Positions 1 through 8,858 of a stretch of 64,000 bases of DNA are shown piece after piece. The notes beneath the pieces were generated by a model. That model searched no databases. It saw only the letters and a program-made list of their open reading frames with translations, and had not been told where the DNA came from. Numbering within the stretch: the stretch's first letter is position 1; every line of letters begins with the position of its first letter. This stretch comes from CAZGMJ01 sp964526785 (GTDB lineage Bacteria; Planctomycetota; Phycisphaerae; Sedimentisphaerales; Anaerobacaceae): contig CAZGMJ010000006.1 of assembly GCA_964526785.1 (NCBI GenBank), positions 1-64,000 of the forward strand. The letters are read 5' to 3'. The translations under genes and the position numbers were made by a program.

Positions 1-33
1 GACGATGGGGACTGGTCGGATTTCAATAACTAA
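1..33 (+). CDS. C-terminal tail of an upstream gene (partial)
   Basis: Frame 1 is open from the window edge and encodes DDGDWSDFNN followed by TAA at 31-33. Thirteen bases after this stop there is a near-perfect terminator hairpin, which supports a real gene ending here. Ten residues are too few to name a product. An acidic, aspartate-rich end would suit a secreted planctomycete protein, but that is only a guess. Confidence 0.45.
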   Translation, partial: DDGDWSDFNN

Positions 34-46
34 GGACCCTGTTTGC

Positions 47-95
47 GTTCCCGAGCGGCTACACACCGCCGCCGCTCGGGAACTTTCTTATCTTC
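47..95 (+). terminator. Rho-independent terminator
   Basis: A perfect 12-base inverted repeat (47-58 pairing with 72-83) with a 13-base loop is followed by a T-rich run (84-95, TTTCTTATCTTC). It lies directly after the stop at 31-33 and before the histidine kinase, so it should end the upstream transcript. Confidence 0.8.
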
Positions 96-218
96 TCTTG
101 ATGAAGGTATTGCATTTGAATCGGCGGTGGCAACGATGTGCAAGGATTACGTCAAGTAGAGACAACCCGCAAATGCCCGTCAAACTGATGTACTAACGCC
201 GAGACGAAGAGGCAACTC

Positions 219-3200
219 GTGGCAAAGGAAATGCAAATAAGCAAGGCCATCATCATTCCGGTGGCTTTTGCCCTTCTGGTGCTTGTAGTCACTGCTGTAA
301 CGTCCATCTGCATGCTCGAAGAGCATAAGATGCAGGTTAAGACGGGGACGCATATAGACGAAGTCCAGCGACTGTTTCAGATGGAAATAGACGAGGATGC
401 GGCTCTGTTGCATGGGCTAATCGATTTGCTCGAACGCGATTCGGCGATTCAGGACAGATGGCTTTCACGGGATCGCGAGGCCCTGCTGAAGTACGTTCAG
501 CCCATATACGAGAAGTTGCGACGAGATCATCGCGTGACCCATTTCTACTTTCACGATCTGGACAAGACATGTCGGCTGCGGGTGCACCATCCGGCACGAC
601 GCGGCGATACAATCAAGCGGATCACTCTGGCGGACGCTGTGCGGGAGGGCAAGCCGTCGCACGGTATCGAATTGGGTCCGCTGGGTACCTTTGCGCTGCG
701 GGCGGTGCATCCTTGGATAGTGGACGGCGAACTGGTCGGCTATATCGAGCTTGGAGAGGAGATTTCGCATACGACCGTGGAAATCCAGTCAATCCTGGGC
801 GTGGAAGCGGTGTTTCTGGTGGACAAATTGCATCTCGAACGGTCAGGCTGGGAAGCGGGGATGGAGATGCTAGGGCGTTCTGCGAACTGGGACCAATTCG
901 AGGATGTGGCCGTCATCGATGCGACAACGGATCAGGTGCCTTCCGGTTTGGGCGAGCATCTGCGGACTGCTGAAGACGACGGGAGCGCGTATTTCGAGTT
1001 GGATTTTCGAGATCGGCAATACCGTTGTGGATTCAGTCCTTTGGTGGATGCGGCGGACAAGAAGCTGGGACGTATCCTGGTCATGGTGGATATTACGTCC
1101 GAACAGCACGCATTGCTGAGCCTGCTCGGCACGACGGTCGGGATCGGTCTGGTGGCCGGCGGCATCTTGTGCAGCTTCCTTTTACTATATGTGCGGAAGA
1201 TCGAGAAGCGACTCGCCAACGCCTGTGAAGGCAAGGAACGCGAACTGCGGGAACGTGCCAAGGCCGAAAAGGCGGCCACACGGGAACGGGCGAAGTTGGC
1301 GGCCATGATTTCGGGAATGCAGGAAGGGGTGGTGTTTGCCGACAGGGAGGACAGGATCGTCGAGGTGAACCAGTTCTTCTGCGATTTCGTGGGGAAGGAC
1401 CGGGGGGATATTCTGGGTAAGACGATAAGTGATCTGCATTCAGGGGACGTGAAGAAACGCCTCATGCAGCGGATCGAAGGTTTTCGCTCACATGCGAAGG
1501 CTGAGGCGTTTCATCTGCAGCGGCGAGTGGGCAAATCGGAGGTTATGCTTCGCATGCAGCCGGTCTATAATGACGGACGATACGACGGCGTGCTGCTCAA
1601 CGTTATCGACGTTACCGATTTAGTGGAGGCACGGCGAGAAGCGGAGCATCTGAACGAATATCTTCAGGAGCAGACGGCTCTGGCGAACCATCTGGCGGCT
1701 CAGGCGGCGATGGCAAATGCGGCCAAGAGCGAGTTTCTCGCCAATATGAGCCATGAGATTCGAACGCCCATGAACGCCATCATCGGTTTCGGCGACATTC
1801 TCGCCGATGAAGAGCTTACTTCGGACCAGGCGGAAAACGTCGAGATCATCCGCGAATCCGGCAAGACGCTGCTTAATCTGATCAACGATATCCTCGATTT
1901 CTCGAAGATCGAGGCAGGCAAGCTCGATATCGACATGCAGGAGTGTTCTTTGGCCAAGACGCTGCACTGTATCGAGTCGATGATGATGCCCAAGGCAGAG
2001 AAGAAGGGTGTCGATTTCCGGGTCATAACAGCCGATAATCTGCCGACCTGCATACGCACCGACCAGACGCGGTTGAACCAGTGTCTGATCAATCTGGTGA
2101 ACAACGCAATCAAGTTCACCGAGCAGGGACACGTGCACGTCAAGATGTCTCTGGAGGAGAAAGGCGGCACGCATTGCATCCGTTTTGACGTTGAGGACAC
2201 AGGGGTAGGGATCCCGGCGGACAAACAGCGAGCGATATTCGAACCCTTTACGCAGGCCGATGGTACGACGACTCGCAAGTACGGCGGAACCGGTCTGGGG
2301 TTGGCCGTGACGCGGCAATTGGCGGAACTGCTGGGCGGGGAACTCAGCGTCGAAAGCGAGGAGGGCAAAGGGGCCGTTTTTTCGCTGGTGCTGCCGGTGG
2401 GTCTTGAGCTTCGCGAACAGCCGACCTTGGATCGAAACGGTGATACAGTGCGGCCTGCTGATTCGACGCCTCAGTTGGTCTTTTCGGGACGTGTTTTAGT
2501 GGCCGAGGATGTCAAGACCAATCAGATGCTGGTTCGTTCGCTGCTGGAAAGATGCGGGCTGGATGTGGTGATTGTATCGGACGGCAAACAAGCGGTTGAA
2601 CAAGGGATAGCGGGGAAATTCGATCTGATCCTGATGGACATGCAGATGCCCGTGATGGATGGCTATGCTGCGACGAAGTTGCTGCGAAACCGTGGCGTTC
2701 AGATTCCTATCGTGGCTCTGACCGCCTGTGCGATGAAGGGCGATGAGCAGAAGTGTATCGAGGTTGGTTGTACGGATTATCTGAGCAAGCCAATCCAGCG
2801 GCTGCGGTTGATGGAGGTTCTGGGGCAGTATCTCATTGAGACCAGCGACAGCAACACGCCAGAAAGCGCACAAACGAGCCCGAACGCCTTTCGGCGTGTT
2901 GATGAGCGGAGTGAGGGAAATGAAGCGGGGATCATTGATTTTGCAGAATTGCTCAGACGTACCGATGACGACGAGAAACTCGCACGAGAGATTGTGAACG
3001 TTTTTGTCGCGGATAACAGCTCACGGCTCGAGCAACTACACGAGGCGATAAGAACGGGAAACATCGAGGAGGCGGGCCGATTGGCTCACGCGATCAAGGG
3101 TTCGGCGGCGACAGCGGCTGCACAGGGCGTCGCAGAGGCTGCGAAGATAATTGAAGCGGCGACGCAAGAAGGGCAGGCGGAGGATATGGAGTTATTGTTC

Positions 3201-3275
3201 GACAAGCTGCAAGCGCAGTTCGACGTGTTGAAGGATGCTGTAGGCTGTGCCGAAGGGCCGGCGATCGTTGGGTGA
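219..3275 (+). CDS. Hybrid sensor histidine kinase with REC and HPt domains
   Basis: Membrane-bound phosphorelay kinase of 1018 residues. A GTG start is preceded by GAAGAGG. Residues 8-30 form the first membrane helix. About 35-295 is a periplasmic Cache-like sensor, and about 299-324 is the second helix. A charged coiled coil follows, then a PAS domain (about 365-475). The HisKA domain carries MSHEIRTPMNAI with phospho-acceptor His512. The HATPase has GVGIPADK and YGGTGLGL boxes. A receiver domain has Asp807 in LILMDMQMPVMDG, and a C-terminal HPt domain has His957 in AHAIKGSA. All four phospho-sites of a His-Asp-His relay are therefore present or supplied by the next gene, which encodes a lone receiver 47 bases downstream. 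The signal sensed cannot be told from sequence. Confidence 0.93.
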   Translation: MAKEMQISKAIIIPVAFALLVLVVTAVTSICMLEEHKMQVKTGTHIDEVQRLFQMEIDEDAALLHGLIDLLERDSAIQDRWLSRDREALLKYVQPIYEKLRRDHRVTHFYFHDLDKTCRLRVHHPARRGDTIKRITLADAVREGKPSHGIELGPLGTFALRAVHPWIVDGELVGYIELGEEISHTTVEIQSILGVEAVFLVDKLHLERSGWEAGMEMLGRSANWDQFEDVAVIDATTDQVPSGLGEHLRTAEDDGSAYFELDFRDRQYRCGFSPLVDAADKKLGRILVMVDITSEQHALLSLLGTTVGIGLVAGGILCSFLLLYVRKIEKRLANACEGKERELRERAKAEKAATRERAKLAAMISGMQEGVVFADREDRIVEVNQFFCDFVGKDRGDILGKTISDLHSGDVKKRLMQRIEGFRSHAKAEAFHLQRRVGKSEVMLRMQPVYNDGRYDGVLLNVIDVTDLVEARREAEHLNEYLQEQTALANHLAAQAAMANAAKSEFLANMSHEIRTPMNAIIGFGDILADEELTSDQAENVEIIRESGKTLLNLINDILDFSKIEAGKLDIDMQECSLAKTLHCIESMMMPKAEKKGVDFRVITADNLPTCIRTDQTRLNQCLINLVNNAIKFTEQGHVHVKMSLEEKGGTHCIRFDVEDTGVGIPADKQRAIFEPFTQADGTTTRKYGGTGLGLAVTRQLAELLGGELSVESEEGKGAVFSLVLPVGLELREQPTLDRNGDTVRPADSTPQLVFSGRVLVAEDVKTNQMLVRSLLERCGLDVVIVSDGKQAVEQGIAGKFDLILMDMQMPVMDGYAATKLLRNRGVQIPIVALTACAMKGDEQKCIEVGCTDYLSKPIQRLRLMEVLGQYLIETSDSNTPESAQTSPNAFRRVDERSEGNEAGIIDFAELLRRTDDDEKLAREIVNVFVADNSSRLEQLHEAIRTGNIEEAGRLAHAIKGSAATAAAQGVAEAAKIIEAATQEGQAEDMELLFDKLQAQFDVLKDAVGCAEGPAIVG

Positions 3276-3322
3276 AATGCCGCAGCGAGCAGCGGAAACA
3301 TTGCAGGAATGAAGGAGAAGAT

Positions 3323-3748
3323 ATGAAGTGCCTGATTGCTGAAGATGATTTTGCGGCCCGCAAACTCCTGCGGACGTACCTTTCGGATTATGGCCAATGC
3401 GATGTGGCGGTCAATGGAAAAGAAGCGGTCGAGGCGTTCCGCAACGCCTTCGAAGGGAGCGAACCTTACGATTTGGTCTGTCTGGACATTATGATGCCCT
3501 GCATGGACGGACACCAGGCGTTAACGGCCATCCGACACATCGAACGCGAGCGCGGGATCGGGGGTCGGGATGGAGTGAAGGTCATTATGACAACCGCACT
3601 GCATGACTCGAAGAACGTTATGGGCGCCTTTAGAGAAGGCTGCGAGGCGTACATCGTAAAACCGATCAAGAAGCAGGAGTTATTGGAAGAGATATATGAA
3701 CTGGGACTGACGCCTTCGATTGCGAGTCAGGTACATTGCGATCGGTAG
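3323..3748 (+). CDS. CheY-like single-domain response regulator
   Basis: A 141-residue protein made only of a receiver domain. It shows the acidic pair in AEDDFAARK, the phospho-acceptor Asp in LDIMMPCMDG, the switch Thr in MTTA and the conserved Lys in IVKPIKK. I use the ATG at 3323, which has GAAGGAG eight to ten bases upstream and begins right at the domain (MKCLIAEDD). An earlier in-frame GTG overlaps the kinase stop but adds only an unlikely basic leader. With no output domain it probably passes phosphate from the kinase HPt domain, or acts by protein contact as chemotaxis CheY does. Confidence 0.88.
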   Translation: MKCLIAEDDFAARKLLRTYLSDYGQCDVAVNGKEAVEAFRNAFEGSEPYDLVCLDIMMPCMDGHQALTAIRHIERERGIGGRDGVKVIMTTALHDSKNVMGAFREGCEAYIVKPIKKQELLEEIYELGLTPSIASQVHCDR

Positions 3749-3773
3749 TGCGTGTCTGTCGTTTCCGATGAAC

Positions 3774-4010
3774 TCACAGTTTCGGTCCGAGGAAGTCGTC
3801 GCTGTCCGTGGAGCGGCCTGAGCCAACCTGCTTTTCCCAGACCTGGCCGGAAATGCTGTCTACGACGTAGGCGTAGCCGTTTTCGGTCTCCATTTCGAAC
3901 CGGCCGACGCGCAAAGCAGGGTGTGACGCCACGGCGCCCAGCGTCAGCAGGCAAATTCCCATGAGAATTGCACCGATGATGATGCTCTTGATGTCCAGAT
4001 TAACCTTCAT
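3774..4010 (-). CDS. Small single-pass membrane protein, unknown function
   Basis: A 78-residue protein with one N-terminal hydrophobic segment (about residues 8-28, IIIGAILMGICLLTLGAVA) and a short polar C-terminal part of about 50 residues likely to lie outside the inner membrane. The ATG has a good AAGGAG about eight bases upstream, which is the main support for a real gene. It lies downstream of mutS on the same strand with a 135-base gap, and converges on the response regulator. I recognise no family; the exposed part (FEMETENGYAYVVDSISGQV) reads like a small beta hairpin. Confidence 0.65.
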   Translation of the reverse strand: MKVNLDIKSIIIGAILMGICLLTLGAVASHPALRVGRFEMETENGYAYVVDSISGQVWEKQVGSGRSTDSDDFLGPKL

Positions 4011-4145
4011 ATCCTTTGCTCCTTTCTGAGTGTCCCAAAACCTCTCCCTCCGCAGAAAGAGGGCGATAGAATAGCTCTCTATGTGGTAAAGGCAGGGGGA
4101 ACGGGAGAGGTAACGAAAGACTGCTGCTGATACCAGATCGGGAGG

Positions 4146-6773
4146 CTATTTATGGAGTTCCCGGCGGACCTCGTTGAGCAGATTAATTGCCTCGATAGGC
4201 GTGAGATGATCGATGTCGGTGGCGGCGAGCGTGTCGAGGACGGATTTGTGTTTCTGAACGAAGAGGCTGTCTTTGTCGGGCTCTGCAGTCTTGTGCCTGG
4301 CCAGGTGTTCGCCGGAAGCTTCTTTGGCAAAGGTGCTTTCGAGTTCGCGCAGAATTTCATTGGAACGTTCCAGGATCGGTTTGGGCAGGCCGGCGAGTTT
4401 GGCGACGTGGATGCCGTAGCTCTTGTCGGTACCGCCGGGCAGGATACGGTGGAGAAAGACGACCTCGTCCTGCCATTCGCGTACGGCGACGTTCAGATTG
4501 CGGATGTTGTCGAACAGTTCGGACAGTTCGGTCAATTCGTGGTAGTGCGTGGCAAAGAGCGTTCGGCACTTGACCTTGGTCGCCAAATGTTCGGTGATTG
4601 CCCATGCGAGGGACAGGCCGTCGTAGGTGCTGGTTCCGCGGCCGACCTCATCGAGAATGACGAGGGACCGATCGGTAGCGTTGTTGACGATATTGGCGGT
4701 CTCGGTCATTTCGACCATGAAGGTGGACTGGCCTCGAACCAGTTCGTCGGAGGCGCCGACACGGGTAAAAATGCGGTCTACCAGACCAATTCGGGCTTCT
4801 GCCGCGGGTATGAATGAGCCGGTTTGCGCCATGAGCGTGAGCAGAGCGACCTGACGGATATAGGTGCTTTTGCCGGACATGTTGGGGCCCGTGATGACGG
4901 CGATATCGGCATGTGGGTCTGCGAGTTCGACGTCATTGGGGACAAACCGGGGGCCGAGGGCTTCGGCCAATACGGGGTGTTTGCCATCTTTGATGGTCAT
5001 TTGCCGCGACCTGGTGATGTGCGGGCGGATGTAATTGCGGCGTTTTGCCAGATATGCCAATGCGCCCAGACAATCGCACCGGGCGAGCGTTTCGGCCAGG
5101 GCCTGAAGACGGGCGATATACCTGGCGGCAGTGCAGCGCAACTGTTCGAAGAGTTCCAGTTCCAGGTCGATCGCCTTTTCTTCGGCACCGAGCACCTGGT
5201 TCTCGTAATCCTTGAGCGGCTCGGTGATGTAGCGTTCGGCGTTCTTGATCGTCTGTTTGCGGACATAGTCAGGGGGGACTTTTTCTGCGAATGCCCGGCC
5301 AACTTCGATGTAATAGCCGAATACCTTGTTGAAGCCGATTTTCAGATTGGCGATGCCGGTTCGTTTGGTCTGTTGCCGCTGGTATTCGGTGAGCCAGTTC
5401 TTGCCGTCCCTGGAGATCGAGCGGAGTTTGTCGAGTTTTTCGGAGAAGCCCGCGCGTATGACGCCGCCATCCCGCAGATGGGTGGGGCAGTCGGGTTGGA
5501 TTGCGGATTCCAGGAGTTCCGCCAGTTCATCCATGCTGTCGCATTGCGCGGCTAGAGTTCGCAGTAATTGCGCGCGGCACTGTTCGAGGATTGCGCGCAG
5601 TTGTGGTATACGGCGCAAAGTGCCGGCCAGAGCGCGCAGGTCTCTCGGCGAGGCGCGGAAGGTGCTGATTCGAGCTGCGATGCGTTCAGTGTCGCAGATT
5701 TCGGCCAGCAGATTGCGAATATCATTAAGGAGCAAATCAGCAGTGCTTTGTTCTGCCACCGCGTCCTGGCGCTGCTCGATTTGCTCGATATTGCAGAGCG
5801 GCATGCAGAGCCAGTTGCGAAACATCCGGCCGCCCATTGCGGTGAGCGTTTGGTCGAGGCAGTGCAGCAGGGAGCCCTTGCGATCTTCCGTGCGTATCGT
5901 GCGCAGCACTTCGAGGCTTCGCAGGGAGGTCGGATCGATCTGGAGGTAGGTTCGGCGGTCCACCTTGCGGAGGCTCTGGATGTGGCCGAGGGCGGTCTTC
6001 TGTGTTTCATTCAGGTACTCGATAACGGCCCCGGCAGGCGGAATCATGGCATCGTCGGTCTCGGTGATGCCGAAGCCTTCGAGCGTGGCGGCGCCGAAGT
6101 GCTTGAGCAGACGCTGTCGGGCCTGGTATGCATCGAAGTACCAGGCGGGGCGTTCGGTGATGACGGCCGTGGTCATCTGCGATATGTTCTGTTTGAGCTT
6201 TCGGAACTCGGCCTCGAATAACTCGCCGCGCATGTCCGCGAGCAGACACTCCCGCGGACCGAGGCGGAGCAGTTCATCCAGCAGTCTGTCCTCGGGGATA
6301 GATTGAACGTAGAAATGGCCCGTCGAGATGTCCACCCAACTCATCGCCGCATGTTTCTTATTGCCCAGATTAATTGCGCAGAGGTAGTTGTCCTCTTTGG
6401 CTTCGAGGAGCATATCGTCAGTTAACGTGCCCGGCGTTACGATACGGACGACATCCCGCTTGACCACGCCTTTGGCTGTTTTGGGGTCTTCCACCTGCTC
6501 GCACACAGCCACGCGGTATCCGGCCAGGATCATCTTTTTGAGATAGCCGTCCACGGCATGGTAGGGGACCCCGGCCAGAGGGACGGGATTGTCACTGTCT
6601 TTGCTTCGGCTGGTGAGGGTCAAGCCGAGGACCTTGGCGCAGGTTTTCGCGTCTTCGTAGAACGTCTCGTAGAAGTCACCCATGCGAAAGAACAATATCG
6701 CATCGGGATGCTGCTTTTTGAAGCGATGAAATTGCTGCATCGCCGGTGTAAGTTTTCCCGTGGATTTCGCCAT
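4146..6773 (-). CDS. mutS: DNA mismatch repair protein MutS
   Basis: Full-length MutS of 875 residues, close to the usual 850-900. The mismatch-reading Phe-X-Glu is in GDFYETF near residue 33. Connector, lever and clamp domains follow. The C-terminal ABC-type ATPase has Walker A GPNMSGKST (about residue 630), Walker B LVILDEVGRGTST and the ATHYHEL signature (about 741). It binds base mismatches and small loops as a dimer and recruits MutL. The next gene upstream on the same strand (mnmE-like) ends ten bases before the mutS start, so the two are probably co-transcribed. No mutL is in the window. Confidence 0.97.
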   Translation of the reverse strand: MAKSTGKLTPAMQQFHRFKKQHPDAILFFRMGDFYETFYEDAKTCAKVLGLTLTSRSKDSDNPVPLAGVPYHAVDGYLKKMILAGYRVAVCEQVEDPKTAKGVVKRDVVRIVTPGTLTDDMLLEAKEDNYLCAINLGNKKHAAMSWVDISTGHFYVQSIPEDRLLDELLRLGPRECLLADMRGELFEAEFRKLKQNISQMTTAVITERPAWYFDAYQARQRLLKHFGAATLEGFGITETDDAMIPPAGAVIEYLNETQKTALGHIQSLRKVDRRTYLQIDPTSLRSLEVLRTIRTEDRKGSLLHCLDQTLTAMGGRMFRNWLCMPLCNIEQIEQRQDAVAEQSTADLLLNDIRNLLAEICDTERIAARISTFRASPRDLRALAGTLRRIPQLRAILEQCRAQLLRTLAAQCDSMDELAELLESAIQPDCPTHLRDGGVIRAGFSEKLDKLRSISRDGKNWLTEYQRQQTKRTGIANLKIGFNKVFGYYIEVGRAFAEKVPPDYVRKQTIKNAERYITEPLKDYENQVLGAEEKAIDLELELFEQLRCTAARYIARLQALAETLARCDCLGALAYLAKRRNYIRPHITRSRQMTIKDGKHPVLAEALGPRFVPNDVELADPHADIAVITGPNMSGKSTYIRQVALLTLMAQTGSFIPAAEARIGLVDRIFTRVGASDELVRGQSTFMVEMTETANIVNNATDRSLVILDEVGRGTSTYDGLSLAWAITEHLATKVKCRTLFATHYHELTELSELFDNIRNLNVAVREWQDEVVFLHRILPGGTDKSYGIHVAKLAGLPKPILERSNEILRELESTFAKEASGEHLARHKTAEPDKDSLFVQKHKSVLDTLAATDIDHLTPIEAINLLNEVRRELHK

Positions 6774-6782
6774 AGTCTGTGA

Positions 6783-7967
6783 TTATACAGCGAGAGGTTC
6801 TTTTAACAACCGCTTGATGCATTCCGTGGCGTGCGTTTGCGCCGAGGTCTGAGCAATCCGGCTGATCAGATTGCTTTGTCGGTCGGTGAAGGCAACCGGT
6901 GCGTGGAGATCGAAGGCGGCGGTACGGGTGATTGCGAGGATGCGTTGTCGAAGGTTGTCGAGTCCTGTGCCTTGTTTGGCGCTGATATGCACGGGTGGCG
7001 CGAGGCTGGAGGGCAGGACAGCCTGGTCGAAAGCGGGTGGCAGGTCGGACTTGTTGAGGACCGTGAGTACGCGGCTTTTTTGCAACGCGGAGAGGACAGA
7101 CTGGTTCAATTGCTCGGCGGAACGGCTGTTATCGAGGACAAACAGCACTACATCGGCGCGGTCAAGTATCTGGGTGCTGCCGGTCTGGGCCTCGTCGTCT
7201 ATTGAGTTTCCGTCCTTCGCGATTAAGATCGCATCAAGGCCAGCAGTATCGATGAGGGTGGTATCCAGCGGGCCGATGCGATGTTGTGTCTCGATCCAGT
7301 CGCGGGTCGTTCCTTCGATATGGCTGACGATGGCCCGGTCACGGCCGGCCAAGACATTAAACAGGGTGCTCTTGCCGGTATTGGGTGGTCCGATCAGTGC
7401 GACGGTACATCCGTGAATGATGAGCTTTGCGATTTCGCTGCGCGCGAGGATTTCTGCTGCATCTGAACGGATGTCATCGACTTTGATTGTGCCGATTTGT
7501 TCGAGCCACCGGTTCGCGATTCCGGCCAGGCCGCTGTGCGGCTGGTTTGCGATCAGCTTTGTGCCTTCGAGCGTCCGAGCGTGCAGTTGGGCAATGCGCG
7601 CCTCGACAGCAATTGTGCTACAGGAGCGTTCCAACAGAGCCAATTGCGTGAGCAATTGCTCCGGCGTACAGAGAGCAGCGCCGTTTCTGCCGAGCAGTTG
7701 TGCGATGGCCTCGACGATCAGCGGATTGCCGTGGCAGTGGATGGCGAGGCTTTCAGTCGATTCGCAGCCGACGGTGACCTGGTCGATAACGCGATCATCG
7801 TCGACGATCGAACCGAGGGTAACGCGGCCGGGCTGCAGAGGGGCTGATTGTGCGGAAACGGGTCTAAAAGCGTCCTGCAGGATCGCTCGTGCTTCGGGCC
7901 CGACAATCTGGAGCGTAGCTATAGCGGCGCTGCCTTTGCCGGTTGTTACCGCAGCGTAGGTTGCCAT
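6783..7967 (-). CDS. MnmE/TrmE-like GTPase, C-terminally divergent
   Basis: A 394-residue protein with the MnmE layout: a short TrmE N-terminal domain (TGKGSAAIATLQIVGP), a helical region, and an inserted G domain with G1 GPPNTGKST (about 191-198), G3 DTAG (about 238) and G4 NKSD (about 302). MnmE with MnmG modifies wobble uridine of some tRNAs. The protein is 50-60 residues shorter than usual. It ends CIKRLLKEPLAV instead of the family's C-terminal FCIGK, whose Cys is needed for tRNA modification. It may be a divergent MnmE or a paralogue with another role. I start at the ATG at 7967, which begins the domain and lies 4 bases past the coaX stop; a longer open frame would overlap coaX by over 160 bases. 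Confidence 0.75.
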   Translation of the reverse strand: MATYAAVTTGKGSAAIATLQIVGPEARAILQDAFRPVSAQSAPLQPGRVTLGSIVDDDRVIDQVTVGCESTESLAIHCHGNPLIVEAIAQLLGRNGAALCTPEQLLTQLALLERSCSTIAVEARIAQLHARTLEGTKLIANQPHSGLAGIANRWLEQIGTIKVDDIRSDAAEILARSEIAKLIIHGCTVALIGPPNTGKSTLFNVLAGRDRAIVSHIEGTTRDWIETQHRIGPLDTTLIDTAGLDAILIAKDGNSIDDEAQTGSTQILDRADVVLFVLDNSRSAEQLNQSVLSALQKSRVLTVLNKSDLPPAFDQAVLPSSLAPPVHISAKQGTGLDNLRQRILAITRTAAFDLHAPVAFTDRQSNLISRIAQTSAQTHATECIKRLLKEPLAV

Positions 7968-7971
7968 GGTA

Positions 7972-8766
7972 TCAGACCGCTTCGGCCTTTTCCTGGATGT
8001 GTCGTTTGTACGCCAGGACAATCCCGCGGACGACCAGGTGTGTGACATAGGTGTCGATGAACTGGCAATCGTCTTTGATAACGCCCGCCGCCGAACCGGT
8101 AATGACGGTCTGGGGCCATTTGCCGATTTCTTCGGCATAGCGGCGGATAATCTCTTCGAGGGCCCCGACGACCGAATAGTAGAGGCCGCAGTTGATAGCG
8201 TCGACTGTGTTCTTTCCGAATGGTGCGGCGGGTTTGGTTACTTCGATGTTCGGGAGCCTGGCCGTGTACTCTTTGAGGGCCTTGGCGCTGATCTCGAAGC
8301 CTGGAAGAATGACTCCGCCCTGAAACACGCCGTTTTCGTCGACTAAATCGATTGTTACCGCGGTTCCGAAATCAGCCACGACGACCGCGTCCTGCACCAC
8401 CGCGTAGGCGGCCGCAGCGGCTATCACCCGGTCGGTTCCCACCTTCTCAGGTTCATCCACCCAACAGGTAATGGGAAGCGGTACGTCCTTGCCGAAGACC
8501 AGTATCTTTTCGTCGAGTTCGTCCTTGGCGATCCGGCGGACCATTTCGACCCAATCTGGCTGCACGCTGCTAGCGACAATCACTCCGTCGCGTCTGCCTT
8601 CCTTTGAGGTTTCGAGCACGGGTATCTGTTCCCATGCTTTGCGTATACACGCGGTCAGATCATCCTCTGAGACGCCCGCGATGGTGTCGATGAACTGCTC
8701 TTCGCCGTTGAGGAAGAGTCCGACGTCGATGTTGGTATTTCCGATGTCAATTGCAATGATATTCAT
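7972..8766 (-). CDS. coaX: Type III pantothenate kinase CoaX
   Basis: A 264-residue ASKHA-fold kinase that phosphorylates pantothenate in the first step of coenzyme A synthesis. The phosphate-binding motif DIGNTNIDVGLF is at residues 6-17. GTDRVIAAAAAY and DFGTAVTIDLVD follow in the usual places, then GGVILPGFEIS. Length matches the family (about 255-270). The downstream mnmE-like gene starts 4 bases after the stop, and obgE lies 92 bases upstream on the same strand, so obgE-coaX-mnmE-mutS may be one transcript. This cytosolic enzyme is insensitive to CoA feedback in characterised cases. Confidence 0.95.
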   Translation of the reverse strand: MNIIAIDIGNTNIDVGLFLNGEEQFIDTIAGVSEDDLTACIRKAWEQIPVLETSKEGRRDGVIVASSVQPDWVEMVRRIAKDELDEKILVFGKDVPLPITCWVDEPEKVGTDRVIAAAAAYAVVQDAVVVADFGTAVTIDLVDENGVFQGGVILPGFEISAKALKEYTARLPNIEVTKPAAPFGKNTVDAINCGLYYSVVGALEEIIRRYAEEIGKWPQTVITGSAAGVIKDDCQFIDTYVTHLVVRGIVLAYKRHIQEKAEAV

Positions 8767-8858
8767 AAGTGATTTTCTGGATTTGTGATTCGCATTTCAA
8801 ATCGGGTGTGAAGAATACGCTTCTTGTAGCGGATTGTTCATTGATTGTCAATGGTCGA

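Noticed and set aside
4824..5555. Long plus-strand frame inside mutS
   Set aside because: It is antisense to a complete MutS with all its motifs; the frame reflects codon bias of the real gene.
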